In this document: positions 11,460 through 23,221 of the stretch, piece by piece
Layout: each line of letters opens with the position of its first letter
Position numbering within the stretch: position 1 is the stretch's first letter
Assembly (NCBI GenBank): GCA_002049455.2
Contig: KV918915.1
Coordinates: forward strand, 107,717-171,716
Length of the DNA: 64,000 nucleotides
Direction of reading: 5' to 3'
From: Porphyra umbilicalis
Taxonomy: Eukaryota; Rhodophyta; Bangiophyceae; Bangiales; Bangiaceae
The notes under the pieces: generated by a model
What the model was told of the DNA's origin: nothing
Seen by the model: the letters and a program-made list of their open reading frames with translations, nothing else
Databases searched by the model: none
Made by a program: the position numbers and the translations under genes

Positions 11460-13127
11460 TCAGCGCCGCCATGAGCTCGAACGACAGTGCGTAGCATCCG
11501 AACAGCAGCGGCGTCGTTGCGCATCGCGTCGCTCCCCGTGTGCGACTGCCGAACTAGCTCGGCTTGCCGCAGAGCTCACACACGACTCAAATGAGGGAGG
11601 CGAGCGGCTGCGACGTCGGCCGCTGACGCCGCAGCCGCAGATGTGGAGGCCCCGAAGGCGACTGGTGCGTCTTGCACTCGGGGCTCGGGGGGCGCCGCTC
11701 CCGCGGCTTGAAAACGCAGAACCAGCCTCACGGCCGCCCTGCTCCCGTACAGCGCCGCTAGCGAGCACCACTGCGAGGCTGCCGCCACCCGTCAACTGCT
11801 CCAGAGCGGCTTGGCGGGTGGCCTGCGCCTCGCGCTCTGACGCGGCGCGGCGGTGGTCGTCCCCCCTCCGCTGGACGAGCTTAACCACGTGCGTCATGTG
11901 AGGCAGCGTCTCCCCCAGCACCTCGGTCAAAGTGTGCACCACCGCCGGCGAGTCACCAAGCGCTTGAACAACTGCGTACACGCCAGCGCGCTGCGCCATT
12001 CGGACGGTCCGCTCTCCAAGCGAATGGTATCGATTTTCGAGGTGGGTAGGCTCATCGTCTGACGCGTCACTGCCGTCACTGTTGCAGTCGGAGGCCGTCC
12101 ACCCGTTCTTGCGCATGATGGTCGCCGCCGCAGCATGCTCGTCGTCGGTGTCTCCGAGGTAAGGAGTGTGCTTGAAGGAGGCAACGCCCTCGACCCGTCG
12201 CCACGACCGCCACATCGACGTTTACGCTGACGCCGTCGGGAGACGCTCAACCGCGGGCAGTATCACAACTGGCACCGCCCGCTCTGGGGCGTCAGGTGCG
12301 GGAGTGGTCGCCCCGCTTGTCGACCAAGAAGCAACACGAGCAGCATCAGCGGTGTCAATGCCACCAGCTTCACGCGCGGCAGCAGCAGAGCCGAGGCCGT
12401 GTGCGGTAGGAAGGGTAGGAGGCGACGAGCGAGACAGTTGGGGGACGCCGTGGCAACCCGCTCTCACACCGCGCGGGACAAGCGGCGAGGCTCGTGACAC
12501 TCGCATGAACTCTAATATCGTTCGCTGCCTCTTGCGGGGGGGGTTGCTCTGCCTGGCATCCAGCTCCACGACGGCTGCTCCAACCACTCCATCGTTCCCA
12601 GCAGGACATACCCCGCCAGCAGTGCCACTACACCAGTTGCCACGGCCACTCGGGCAGCCTCGTGACACTCCTTTCGCCTCCACCAGCAATATGTCGCCAT
12701 CGCGAAGAACGACCGAGGCGTCCGACCTCACATCACACGGATCAATCGCAGCTTCAATGGGTGCCGGGCGGACGTCGGCGCCCGCGCCCGACGCCGCCAC
12801 ATACCGTGCACGCCTCAATACCTTTTGACGGTTCACAAAAATAGCAATACGAAATTCCGCGCTGCGGCGCTGACGCGCGCGGCGCCCTGCTCGCCCGTAC
12901 AGACGATAAGCAACACGATGGATGCTGCGTGCATCGCCGGCGATAGCAGCAACGCGCTCAGGTTCTTCAGCGTCCGAGTCCACATCAGACAGGGCTCCTA
13001 CCGCGTTTGGCCACTCGTCCACGAATGCCTCGTCAGAGCCACGACGCGCTGCATCCATCGTGCGGACCCCAGAAAACCACGAGGCAGCGACTAATGGCAC
13101 GTACTCGCGACCGCTGACGGCTAACAA
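11460..13127 (-). CDS. Large uncharacterised protein with one in-frame TAA
   Basis: Two long frames, 13127-12222 and 12221-11460, are in the same phase and separated only by TAA at 12222-12224; the whole ends at TGA 11460-11462. An internal ATG at about 13057 starts a stretch rich in Asp and Glu. The middle has a segment with DGDILLVEAKG. Downstream of the TAA the frame is again protein-like, with an acidic patch (SDGSDASDDE) and then a helical region with regular hydrophobics and many charged residues. No known family is recognised. The 10.7-11.3 kb frame may continue it after a splice. Transposon-associated or host origin cannot be told apart. Confidence 0.45.
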
Positions 13128-13481
13128 CGACCGACAATGATGGCACGCCGATCAAAGCACGCCCGCTTGCTCGAGGTGCTTCGGAACTAACACAGCAGCG
13201 GGGTGTCTGGTGCTTCTACTCAGATCAGACCAATCAGAATGTGACATGAGACATGAGCGGCGTATTTGCGACCTCAAATCCGATATTTGTCCCATTCACA
13301 TTGATCAATCGTGCATTCAATTTGGGCCCTCCGGACGCATCCGTCCAAGACGCAATCACCGCGCCTCTTGCACTGCTCGAAGCCAATTTCGTTCCACTTG
13401 GTCCGGCCCGACGCCCAACTCCGGCCGTCACGCCTCTGACTGAACGCCAGTGGCGTTCACTGCCGCTGGCACCGTTGTCGT

Positions 13482-14921
13482 TTGCAGGCCGTCACTGCCC
13501 AATCATCACCCCCTCCGGACGCCCGGCCATCCACACAACCCCATAACCGCGAAAGCCACACCCTGTCGACGACAGCAACACCTTCGTGTTACGAACTTCC
13601 GCCCATCTCGACAGCCGCCACACGCCCGCCTCGCCCGACAACCAGCGCGACGCGCTCCCTGTTCCGCGTCCGCAGCGGCAACGCCATCACGCGGAACGTC
13701 GCAACCTGCATCTGTACCACCTGCACGACGGTCGTGACGCCCGAAGCAGTCGCCAACGACGGGACGTGCACCAACTGGCTCGTCGTTTCAACGACGTACA
13801 CAACTGCCGCCACGACCAACGGCTTGCGCGAAGCGCTCCTTCCTCCGCGTCGGCACGAGCAACGCCGCGACCAACAGCTCGCGCTACGCGCTCCCTGCTC
13901 CGCGTCGGCGCCGGCGACGCCACAACCAACCGCTTGCGCGGCGCGCTCCCTGCTCTGCGTTGGCACCTGCAACGCCGTCACGCGCAATGTCCCCACCTGC
14001 ATCTGCACCAACTGCGCAACGGTCGTGATACCCGACGCCGTGTCCGACGACGGGACGTGCACCAACTGGCTCGTCGATTCAACGACGTATGCAACAGCGG
14101 ACACGACCAGGCGGATGACCCGCCCGCCGCCGCGGCTGCCGCAAGTGAGGGGGTGGGACGGGATGGCGAAGGTGTTGCTGCGGCTGCCGGGCGGGGCGAA
14201 TACGACCAGGCGGAGGCGGCTAGAGCACCACCCGCCGGCGGTCGGCGCTGGCGGCGAGCGCGCGCGTCGTCCACGGCGCACGTGGGCCCGGCACCGGTGG
14301 GCAACGAGGCCCATTCAGATGGCTCTGGGTGCGGGGCGGGAGGCGCACACCAACCACGCAGTGCAGCTGGTGGCTGAATCCACCTCCAGCCCCGTTTTTC
14401 CCAAAATGGCTCAAACAAGAACTTGCACGACCCCTGGTAAGCACCTGTACGAGGCTTTTTTTTTCCAAACACATGTTGAGGCGTGCATACGTTGCAAGAC
14501 TTCATACGTAGTCCGCGGCCACGTCAGCGCGGCCGGACGCGCCAGCGCAGGTACTGGTATCCGTGGGTGGAAGGGCGGTAGCTGCATGGGGGGAACCGCA
14601 CTGCACTGCACGTTCCGACCTGGGGCCCATGACTTCCGACCACCGTCGCGGGCACCGTATTCTGACGCCTGTGCATCTTCCTGTCCATCGCTGGGCCGGT
14701 GCTCGATGGACCGCGAGGCGGCAGCCGACGAGCTCGACCTGACTGTGTTGCTGAAGTCTCGAGCGCATCTCGACGTCCGCCGCACCCTGCTGGCCGTACG
14801 TCAGGGCCGTGTACCCAAGCGCGCAGAAGGCTCCCGGCCAGGTCGCCGACCTAACCGGCCGCGAGATTTCGACCTCGGTGCACGTGCCACAAAGGAGTCC
14901 CCTACACACATATGCCTTTGA
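13482..14921 (+). CDS. Thr/Cys-rich repeat protein (front half best supported)
   Basis: A 479-codon frame ending at TGA. Its front half contains a Cys-rich module twice, at about 13650-13830 and 13940-14115. The modules are 291 bp apart, an exact multiple of 3. They share TCICT-x-C, then TVV-x-P, DGTCTNWLV-x-STTY. Several differences between the copies are at third codon positions (TGT/TGC, TAC/TAT), which favours real coding on this strand. Shorter 54-55-bp units lie between the modules and are not all in frame. Past about 14120 the protein-like character fades and the frame may be spurious. Function unknown; such Thr/Cys repeats are common in extracellular proteins, but no signal peptide is visible at this start. 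Confidence 0.4.
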   Translation: MQAVTAQSSPPPDARPSTQPHNRESHTLSTTATPSCYELPPISTAATRPPRPTTSATRSLFRVRSGNAITRNVATCICTTCTTVVTPEAVANDGTCTNWLVVSTTYTTAATTNGLREALLPPRRHEQRRDQQLALRAPCSASAPATPQPTACAARSLLCVGTCNAVTRNVPTCICTNCATVVIPDAVSDDGTCTNWLVDSTTYATADTTRRMTRPPPRLPQVRGWDGMAKVLLRLPGGANTTRRRRLEHHPPAVGAGGERARRPRRTWARHRWATRPIQMALGAGREAHTNHAVQLVAESTSSPVFPKMAQTRTCTTPGKHLYEAFFFQTHVEACIRCKTSYVVRGHVSAAGRASAGTGIRGWKGGSCMGGTALHCTFRPGAHDFRPPSRAPYSDACASSCPSLGRCSMDREAAADELDLTVLLKSRAHLDVRRTLLAVRQGRVPKRAEGSRPGRRPNRPRDFDLGARATKESPTHICL

Positions 14922-15243
14922 CTCCTTCGGAGCTTCTGTCTGAAAGAAGGGCAATGGAAACCACGGTACAACGTTGAAGGAAAAAAATTGGGAGTGGAAA
15001 AAATAATCATGATGTTCTTCTACGCGGCGGTCATTGAAGCAGCAGCACAAGCTGCTCATCGTAGCAGCACAAGTCCGAAAAAGGAAGCATTATCACACAC
15101 ACTACTGGCACTGTACAAGCAGAGAGTTAATCATTCAAGTTTGCCACGTACGTGGCCATCGCAAAGACAACAACGCCACTGGTGTGGCGTTGTCGTGCGC
15201 CCGTCTGTCCTTTGTTCTTGGCCAATATGTCATGGCCTTTCAG

Positions 15244-16951
15244 TCATTGTTCTTCTTCATCAGCACTTTCCTCGTCGTAGTCAGTCTCCGTATCCCACTA
15301 CATGCAGTCGACGATGCGCGCGTCGAGGTTGATGCCGCCACGATGAGCCATGTCCTCGAAGCGCCGTCGCTTGGAAAAGAGAGAGGCGCGGCCAAGACTC
15401 ATGGCCCCAGGGTGATGGGGTGGCAGCGTCGAACGGGAGTAACTGACGCCCTGAGGCGTGACGCGGGAGGAGCTACCAAGCTCGTGTCTACCAGAGTTGT
15501 CTGTCACTGCCGGGCCCGCGTGCGTGTCTTGGGTGTCGCCTGTCGCCTCCTCCTTGTCCGCACCGTCGCTCAGGCCACTGTCGCCAGACGGTTGGGATGC
15601 TATATGCGCCGCGGCCGCCGTGGCAGCCTCCTCAATCGAGCTGGCTGGTGCCGGCCCAGTTGCTGACGGCAGGGGGGGACGGCGTACGTTGCGCAGAAGA
15701 AGCCGCATACTCTTCTGCATGCGCAGAGCCAGGAGGAGTGAAGGCATTGGCTGCGTCCGCGTTAGACACCGACTCCTCTTCTGAGGATGAAGACCATCCA
15801 CCTCGGCGCGCTCCCTGCAGTCAATTGCCGCGGCAACGCGCGTGTACAAGACCAGAACCTCGTCCATTGACATGGGCACGGGCACATCTGCCGCCACGGC
15901 CGCTCCCACGTCCACGCCCGCGGTTTCCGGCGCGCATACCACTACGCCGACCGCCGCGGGCAGCGCCTCGGCGACATGGTGGAAAGGCGGCCGCCATTGC
16001 GGCAGCGGCCACGTCCAACTGGTCCTGCATGTGAGCTTCCTCTTGTGCGTCTGGCACGATGACATTGGCCGTGGCCTGGCTATTTGTGTCCTCTTGTAGG
16101 CGACGGCGCATCTCTCGCTGCCACCAAAGGCGCCCTTGCGACAAGTACGTCGCCATGGTTGTCGACCTAAAGGCGATGGTGGCACGCTGCGCAGCCGACC
16201 GGGCAATCGAGTTGAGCGCCGCCATGTTGGTAATCGACTGGCGTTTCAGCGTCACCTCCATGCTGGCGGACGCCATGCCGCGGCACAGAACCTCGCGCTC
16301 GTCTGGCATCCATAATACGCCGCGGGTACCCTCCCCGCCATTGTTCTCGGAAGGCGGGGTACCCCGGTGCGGTTCCTCCTCGGCCTGGCCGGAACCGTCA
16401 TTGCCGGACGGCGCGGCAGCCGAACGTCCTGCCGCTGAGCTTAGCCGGAGAGGCGAGCTGCTCCCAGAAGTCGGGTCCTCCAATCCTTCGTCCAGGAGGT
16501 TATCGCGGTGAGGAGGCGGGGTGGGTGGATGGTTGCGATTGGCGGTCGGGCCGTGGTCATCGCTGGAAGCGGGGGGGTGGTTGCGGTCTGGGCCGGGAGG
16601 GTGGTCGTCGGAGGTGCCTTAGTCGCCCATGTTCTGGCCGCCATGGTGTTGGTGTTGCATTGGCTGATATTCTTGCGTTTGTTGCGGCAAGGGAGCCATG
16701 GGGACAATCTCATCAATGTCCATGTTCTGCGGCCTTGGTTTTGAGCATCGTACGCGATGTTGATGAACGATTAAGGAGCCGAAGGACACGAGGTTGCGCT
16801 TGGGGAAGACGGAAACAGCGGAAGGAAGGACAGCCGTGAGCACGGCCGAAGTCAAACGAGGGAAGGCTAAGAACGACGGCGGGGTGGCAGCGGCCCCAAA
16901 GTCACAGGCTCCCACCACTCGGGAGGCTGGTGTTTGCTCGCGTCCACTCAC
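15244..16951 (-). CDS. Uncharacterised protein with acidic tail, broken by stops and frame changes
   Basis: From 16951 to 15821 one phase is open except for TAA at 16619-16621, and it is protein-like on both sides of that stop: a Gln/His-rich segment, a Pro/Asp/His-rich segment, then a helical region with many Arg, Gln and Met residues. The protein-like phase then changes twice, once near 16.0 kb and again around 15.65-15.78 kb, where a run of seven C in the coding strand sits near 15670. The last phase reads to TAG 15298-15300. Directly after this TAG the same phase continues with a very acidic 17-residue tail (WDTETDYDEE and on) and stops at TGA 15244-15246. Indels, introns or both could explain the phase changes. 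No domain recognised. Confidence 0.35.
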
Positions 16952-17473
16952 CGCAATCCGCGCACACCGTCAGCATCAGGCTACGTTGGCACTTGAATCC
17001 ACCGCGGCGGCACCTTGGCCTCAGCGGCCTCGCGCCGCTCGTTCTCGAGGCGCACGTAGACCTCCCGATTCTCGTGGTGGACCCAGCCGATCTTGTCAGG
17101 GGGAGGCTCCACAATGGACGGCGACGCTTACGGACAAGTGCACCACGGTGGGCGGGTAGGAAGGTCAGTTCTGACAGTAACGGCGAGGCGGCACACATAA
17201 CACACGCGCCGATGCGCCCGCCGCTCCGCCGTACGGCTCAAGTATCTACGGAAGCTACCAATCCAGCGCTACCTCCAGCCCGGATGTGCGGAGGACCGGC
17301 GCGCCCAACGGCACGCGGACGTCTCAGGGAAAATCCAAACGCTCCTCGTCTCAGCGCGCTTGCACTCAGTGCAATTGCTTCGCAGGCCCCGCTGCAGCTA
17401 GGCCTTCGAAATAGGCCGAGCAGGGGGGCTATGAGCCGTCTGCGGTGTGTATGCGATGGTGCTGCGCTGGCCA

Positions 17474-18067
17474 CTAGTCCCGTCTGGCCCCGTCGGCCCC
17501 GCTTGAGGGCCGGAAGTGGGAGGTGTAGATGTCTCTGGTATCGAGTCGCCTGGTGACGAGGGCGACGAGGTAGTTAGCAGCATGTGCGAAGGGATGCTCG
17601 AAGGCGTTGATGTAGAGCTCGCAGGCGGTGCAGACGACGTCTTGGCCGGCGCCGTCGATGAAGCAGTGACAGGCGGTGTGGGCAAGGTGTGCGAGGGTTG
17701 TGCGAGTGAGGAAGGCGAGCCCTCCATGGCAGTGATGGAAGGTACATGTGTGCCCCGACACGCCCCGTGTCGCTCGCTCGCTGGATGAAAGTGTTGATGG
17801 AGGGGTCGGAAAAAGTTCACGTTGGTGGCAACCTGGCTGCCACGCGGTCCGAGAAACTCGTCGACGGAGCTGGCGCCTGAGGGGCAGCCACGATCGTCGG
17901 AATTGCCGAACGCGAAGTGATGGCAGCAAAAGTGAGAATAGGGCGGGACGGGGAGTGTGGGATAGAGCGGTCGCAATGCCGAAGGCGATTGCAGCGCGGG
18001 AGCGGCCATGCACGCACATAACCCAGCACTTGGCCCACCAGGCCCAGAGGGGTCGCGCCGCGCCCAT
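17474..18067 (-). CDS. Possible Cys/His-rich protein fragment
   Basis: A 197-codon frame whose second half has clustered Cys and His residues (HTCTFHHCHGG, then HTACHCFIDG, then VVCTACEL followed by HPFAH). This suggests metal binding, but I cannot match it to a family. A competing frame on the same strand (17398-18009) gives a Ser/Thr/Pro-rich product over the same bases, so only one of the two, or neither, is real. Confidence 0.22.
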   Translation of the reverse strand: MGAARPLWAWWAKCWVMCVHGRSRAAIAFGIATALSHTPRPALFSLLLPSLRVRQFRRSWLPLRRQLRRRVSRTAWQPGCHQRELFPTPPSTLSSSERATRGVSGHTCTFHHCHGGLAFLTRTTLAHLAHTACHCFIDGAGQDVVCTACELYINAFEHPFAHAANYLVALVTRRLDTRDIYTSHFRPSSGADGARRD

Positions 18068-19360
18068 CCGTCTTTCTAGCTGCGCGGAGGGCCCCGGGAC
18101 TCAGAAAGCGCGGCCAAAGGCACCTTTCTGACGGGCCCAGGTAACTGTCAGTTCTGCAAGAGGGAGCCGTTTCTGCAAGTCGGGAGACTCACGCCGCAGC
18201 TTGCGCCAAACCTTGAGTCAGAGGGCCCGCAAAAAGAAGCCTTTCTGACCATTAAAATTGGCCTGATGCTGCCGCGGAGAGCCCGCGCCGTCCGTTATCA
18301 GTCACGTGTCAAAAAGCCTTTTCTGCATTCACCCTGTTAGCGCCTATCGTGCAATCCTTTGTCAGCCGCCTGCCTGGCTGTGTCAGCGCTCACGGCCTCG
18401 CAAGCAGCCTGAGGACAACCGAACCAATCTTCGCCACAGAACAAGTGGAATCACCATTTACTGCACTCCTCCGGCGCTTTTTTGTCTGGCGCCGATCCGA
18501 GAACTGAGCGGTTCTGGTCGAAACCTAATCAGCCTGGCTACTACACCATGGCTCAGGGTTGCCCAACCCGTCATCACCGCAGCAGCTCAGGTACGTGCAC
18601 GTCACTGATTGGCTGTCCGAGTGACTGTCCGTGGCTAGTGCACAGCCTCTAGGCCCTGCCGCAGTCATAGAGTTTTGGGGCCATTGCAGGCGCCCCTGAG
18701 GATCCGCCACTTGGGTTGTGAAAAGGCCACACCCGCGATTTGCTCACCTCGTCATGTAAGCCACACCAGATTTCTTTTTCGCGTGATCGGATCTTGATGT
18801 CATCATTTCATTGGATGTCAGCCGCCGCATTAATGGCAACAACAGAGAAGCCTGTCATTTCCGTTTGCTCCGTGCCGTGGCGCCCAGAGGAATCGGTCAT
18901 TGCCTGTTGATCCTTGCGGTGTCGCCCCACCGATGAAGGTCCAACGCCATCTGTAGGCCAGAGTGGGCCACTGACCTGGCACAAATCATCTCAGTCCTTC
19001 TATTACTCAGAGCGCATTCCCCTTTCCCAGTGTGCATGGCAATAGAAGGCGCACCTGCCTGTGACCAAAAGCGACTGAAAGGGAGGTTTCCACGTACATC
19101 AGGAGAGCCACGTTTCTCGGAAAGACTGAACGAGAGATAGACGAATGCGTGCCGGCAGAGCACCCCCCTCTATCCCCCCCTCCCTCGTCCAAGAGGCACA
19201 AAAGACAACCGACTGGCTCTACCGAAAACAAAGAGGAATGCATTTACCGGAAGGGCATCCATAGGATTCACACGCCAACGCTCTCCCTCATCAAATGATA
19301 GCGAAGGAAAACAACAAGGATCGGCCCCCATCATCCCTATGCTCCCCGTCAAAGACTAAC
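18068..19360. other. Lower-GC stretch without a supportable gene
   Basis: Base composition is more even than in the flanks, with several CCAAT-type words on either strand. No convincing frame or repeat. Confidence 0.5.
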
Positions 19361-20059
19361 CTAAGAAGCGATTCCGGTCCTCAGAAGAAACCAGATACAC
19401 AAGTGGCGGTGGTGGAGTCTCTCGCGGTAGAGCGTGTACACGCCGCACCCGCCATCTCCCCTGGCAACGAGAAAGTAAAAACACATACAATCTCCCAGGA
19501 ACCCGGCCGAGTACTCAGGGCCGGCGTGGAAGGCCCGAAAGGGGCCCACCGCTCCTCTCAGAACCCCAGCCTTGTCGGGCGTCTTAGACTGCTCCGCAGG
19601 AGTTGCACCACCCTTAACAGGAGTCAGCTTCAGGTTGTCCTCAGCCAATGACACACCGACCAGGACGACATCTTCGTCTTCGTCATCCCCCGCATGCGCC
19701 CCGGCCGAGGACGGCACAACCGTGTCCTCCCCATACGCCGCTGCCAGGCCGGCTCTGTGCACCACCGTATTTGGTGCAGAGCCAAGGTCGTGCAAGCCGG
19801 GCATGGCCACAAGTGCCAAGGGCACCGATGTTGACAGAAGACCGCGGCGCCCGTGCTCGCCAAGCGCCTCCATGGCCATGTGGCACTTGGCCGACCACTG
19901 AACAGCGGCGCGGTACGTCTTGCCCGAACTCGGCACCAAAAACTCAGAGGGTGTCTTGGATCGGGTGTGATGGTCCGGAACTATTTGCAACGCGTGGCAG
20001 CCACAGGGTGCGTACGGGGGCGGTCCCAAAAGATCGTTGCGACGTCGAAAATTGTGCAC
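19361..20059 (-). CDS. Uncharacterised protein
   Basis: A 232-codon frame. Residues about 30-160 are protein-like: a mixed helical segment (KTYRAAVQWSAKC and on) and an acidic DDEDEDVV stretch followed by Lys-rich sequence. It ends at TAG 19361-19363, with a TGA three codons further on in the same phase. No domain recognised. It may be one exon of a longer minus-strand gene. Confidence 0.3.
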   Translation of the reverse strand: MHNFRRRNDLLGPPPYAPCGCHALQIVPDHHTRSKTPSEFLVPSSGKTYRAAVQWSAKCHMAMEALGEHGRRGLLSTSVPLALVAMPGLHDLGSAPNTVVHRAGLAAAYGEDTVVPSSAGAHAGDDEDEDVVLVGVSLAEDNLKLTPVKGGATPAEQSKTPDKAGVLRGAVGPFRAFHAGPEYSAGFLGDCMCFYFLVARGDGGCGVYTLYRERLHHRHLCIWFLLRTGIAS

Positions 20060-21727
20060 CCTGTCCTAACGGCCAAGAAATTGACTGGCAGATCAAGAGA
20101 CTCTCTCTATTAAATAGTACCCCAGCAACATCGTGGCCCACACAAGGACGGCTGCTACGCTTGTCTTGAGCAGTTTACCAGGTGGTCCGGTATTTTGGAG
20201 GAGGCGCCGCTCAAGCTTGATCCGCGTTTTCATATGTCGCCAGCCGTTGCCTTCCCGCCCGCGGTCAAATGGATAACCTGCGCGTCCACCATGGGAAGAT
20301 GCGGCGACAGGGGCGACGCCGCCCACTCTTGGGTCTCGCTTTCATGCCAAATGAAGTCCAACCGAGAAAGACTGGGTGCTAGCCAAGTGCTAACCTTACG
20401 ACCAGGGGTCGCGCCCCGTCACCAAAGAGCAGCCCACCACAAGCAACAAGAGAACCACTGCAAAGCGCCAGCGCAATCCTCCGGCAGCTTGCTCGCGCCT
20501 TCCGACGCTTCCGGCGACGAGGACACGGGAATGGTGCGTAGGGGGGCTCCGCTACCGTGTACGTTGGGGATGGGTGCGGTGTGCGGTGAGCAGGAGGGCG
20601 CGAGAAAGCGCATGTCGAGTCGTGCGGTAGGCAGGATCCGCTGGTGCCGTCAGATAGGTGGGCAGGCCTCGTCACATGTACCCGCTCAATAAATGTTCTC
20701 ACTGCACGGCCAGCGCCGTGTCAGCGCTCTCCAATGGAAGCGATGCGCCACAGACAGGGGGTCTGGTCGCAGTGAGCCTCGCTCCTCACGACCCGGAGAG
20801 CGTCAGGGAGAGCTACACAGCCATCCTGGTCTCGTTCGCTTCCAGCGCCTTCCTTGTCAGGTGACTATTTTTTTTCCACACCTAAATAGCATGGCTGGCG
20901 CCTGCCTCTAGGCAACGTGCGTCCAATGAAGCCCTCTGCCGGCTGTCGATTCGCCAATTCCGTCCTTTTGGCGGCTGTCGCTCCGCGCGGGGACCCTCTT
21001 CCAATCCACTGCCTTCAAGGTTTCCAACATTGAAACCGTCTGCCCACTGTGAATCGTCTGCTCAGTGGGCCTTTCCCATGCCATCTTCAGTTGCGTCACA
21101 CGTGCGGAGCCTTCAATGGATTCTCTTTTCTATATGGCGAGGCTCGTGAGGCGCTCCTCCAGTCCGCTCGCAACGCATCACTGGTGGCCGTCCGCTGCGG
21201 CTCACGCAACGCTCCAGGGCAGCCCAGCATTGTTCTCTGTGCTGGCACCTCATCAATCAAGTCGGGCGGCTGGCTGGTGAGAGTTCAGTCGACAGGATCG
21301 CCTTTCCCAATCGCCCACGCCTTGCTCTGAAAAATGCTTGCATGACACAGATCAAAGAGATTTTTATCCAGGTAGGTTCCGTGATGTTCAAGTCTGATTG
21401 GCCGCTCACAACTGGTCCTGAGCTCTGAAACGCTGCCCTGATCTCTCGTCAACGTCACCATGCTCTGCGGCCCTCTGCGGCCCGCCTCCTCGGTCCATCG
21501 TAGCTTTCAGCAATGGACAATTGCTCTCAGTTACTTTTTATGTCGTCGCCTCCCCTCACACTGGCTCCTCGGTCTCCCTTCACTTCATATCAGCCAGAAG
21601 ATACGAAAGAGCGGCTGCAAGACACTCTTTTTCCCACCGCATGCGTGTGCACTGCGCGTCTCACATTGCAACCTCTTTGGAACAGAGAAAAACTACAGAA
21701 AGGAAGTACGCATTCACAGCAGGCGCC
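20060..21727. other. No supportable gene
   Basis: Only short frames without domain character. Nothing recognisable. Confidence 0.45.
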
Positions 21728-22478
21728 TCACTCACCCCAACGTCCGTCTCTCACCCGCCCACCGCCTCTTCCGCGCCTATCAAACACAAAGAAAGGGAAG
21801 AAAATGTTGAGGCAGGCGACCCAGCATGGGGCCCCTCCACAGGTCTGGAAAAGGCCTGTGCCTTGGCGCATAGCAGCTTGGGACTGGCTGTCGGCCTTGT
21901 CCTCGGCCATGTTTTTCTCGACCTTGACCTCCTTGCGAGCTTCGCGGTTGGGAGATGCGACGTCACCGTCGGCATCGCGCTTGGCGGCGCCGCTGGCCTG
22001 GTTCGAGGCCATGCCGCCGCCTCCACCAGGACCTTTCCGCGAGGCGCCGTCACAAGACGCCAGGTCGGCGCTCGAAAGGCCGCCAAATTCTTCGCACTAG
22101 ATCTGTGGTCCTACCTAGTCGTCGGCCGCGCCGGTGCTGCCCACTGCGGGCGTACCTGGCGTGTACATGAAGACCTCCTCCACGGACGGCAAGCCGTGTT
22201 TGCCCTTGATACCAGAAAGGCTCTCGGCCTTGTCGGAGGCCGGCGGGTCCGTCGTGCAGCTGCCGCCCGAAGCCTGATTGCGCGCGCCAAAGTCGGCCTC
22301 GTCTGAGGCCGCCGCCATGCCCATACCAATCGACTCTACCAGTCGGAGACGGTGGTGAGCCGCCTTTGCCTGATGCGCCAGAAGCAGGGAGACGACGGGC
22401 CCCCTCTCGTTCCGCGGCACGAGCGCGCTCAAGCGTGGCCGCGCGGGCACCCGACGCCGACTCGTCCATGAACATCAC
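21728..22478 (-). CDS. Uncharacterised polar protein with two close TAG codons and a phase change
   Basis: The upstream part (from 22478) reads FVMFMDESASGARAATLE and continues as a charged helix. Around 22340 the protein-like phase changes. The downstream phase then runs past TAG 22115-22117 and TAG 22097-22099 to TGA 21728-21730. On both sides of the two TAGs the sequence is clearly protein-like, rich in Ala, Asp, Lys and Ser, with a NQASG motif occurring before and after them. No family recognised. It is either a decayed gene or a gene whose stops are not read as stops. Confidence 0.3.
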
Positions 22479-23221
22479 GAAGGAGCAATAGAGCGCGTGG
22501 GAGGGATTCTCGACGAGGCAAACGACTTGCAGGGTGCGCTAGCGCGTCGTGCTTCGCTTCGCACGTGCACTGCGAGACCGCTCCGAACAGTGCTAGCTGA
22601 TATGCGATTGCACGCACCGATGCTCGGCCCTGAAACGGCCGCAGTGATGGATACACCCAGTGTCGCTCGACTCGAGCTCCGAGGCTCCGTCAGCATCCCT
22701 CATGTTGTGCTCTGCGAATTCCAAGCGTCGAAGCGACCGCGTTGCCACCACCCCGGTAGAAGTGAGCGCCACAGGCCCCTACGTTCGCACTGGGCAGGGA
22801 CAGAGGTCACGGCTGTGGACCTGTTTCCAACTGTAATCACCTCCGCTGTGTGGTCGCCGACACCGTCATTGGCGCTGCACGTGCCCGGCCGTGAGTGGCG
22901 TTCCAAGCTCTGGTGCACCGCTCCGGCCAAGCTTCTCCCTGCTCCGGGCAACGTAGTCCGTGCCAGCGCTTCCGCGATCAAATCAGGTCCAATGTGTCAC
23001 CGTCCTGAGCACCGCGCTGCACAGGATATGCCCTGAGACACGTGATGATCATGAACCTGGCACCTATTCGCTTGACGATCGCCTCCATGACCGCAAATTT
23101 AGGCCAGATTCTGTTCCCAATAGGCTTCGTGTCACATTTTTTAACAACGACCGGGCTACGTTCGCCCATGCACTCAGCTGCCATTGCTCATCGACACGCG
23201 GCGTGCGCGGCAGAGTCAACT
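22479..23221. other. No supportable gene
   Basis: Short frames only; no repeat or domain seen. Confidence 0.45.
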
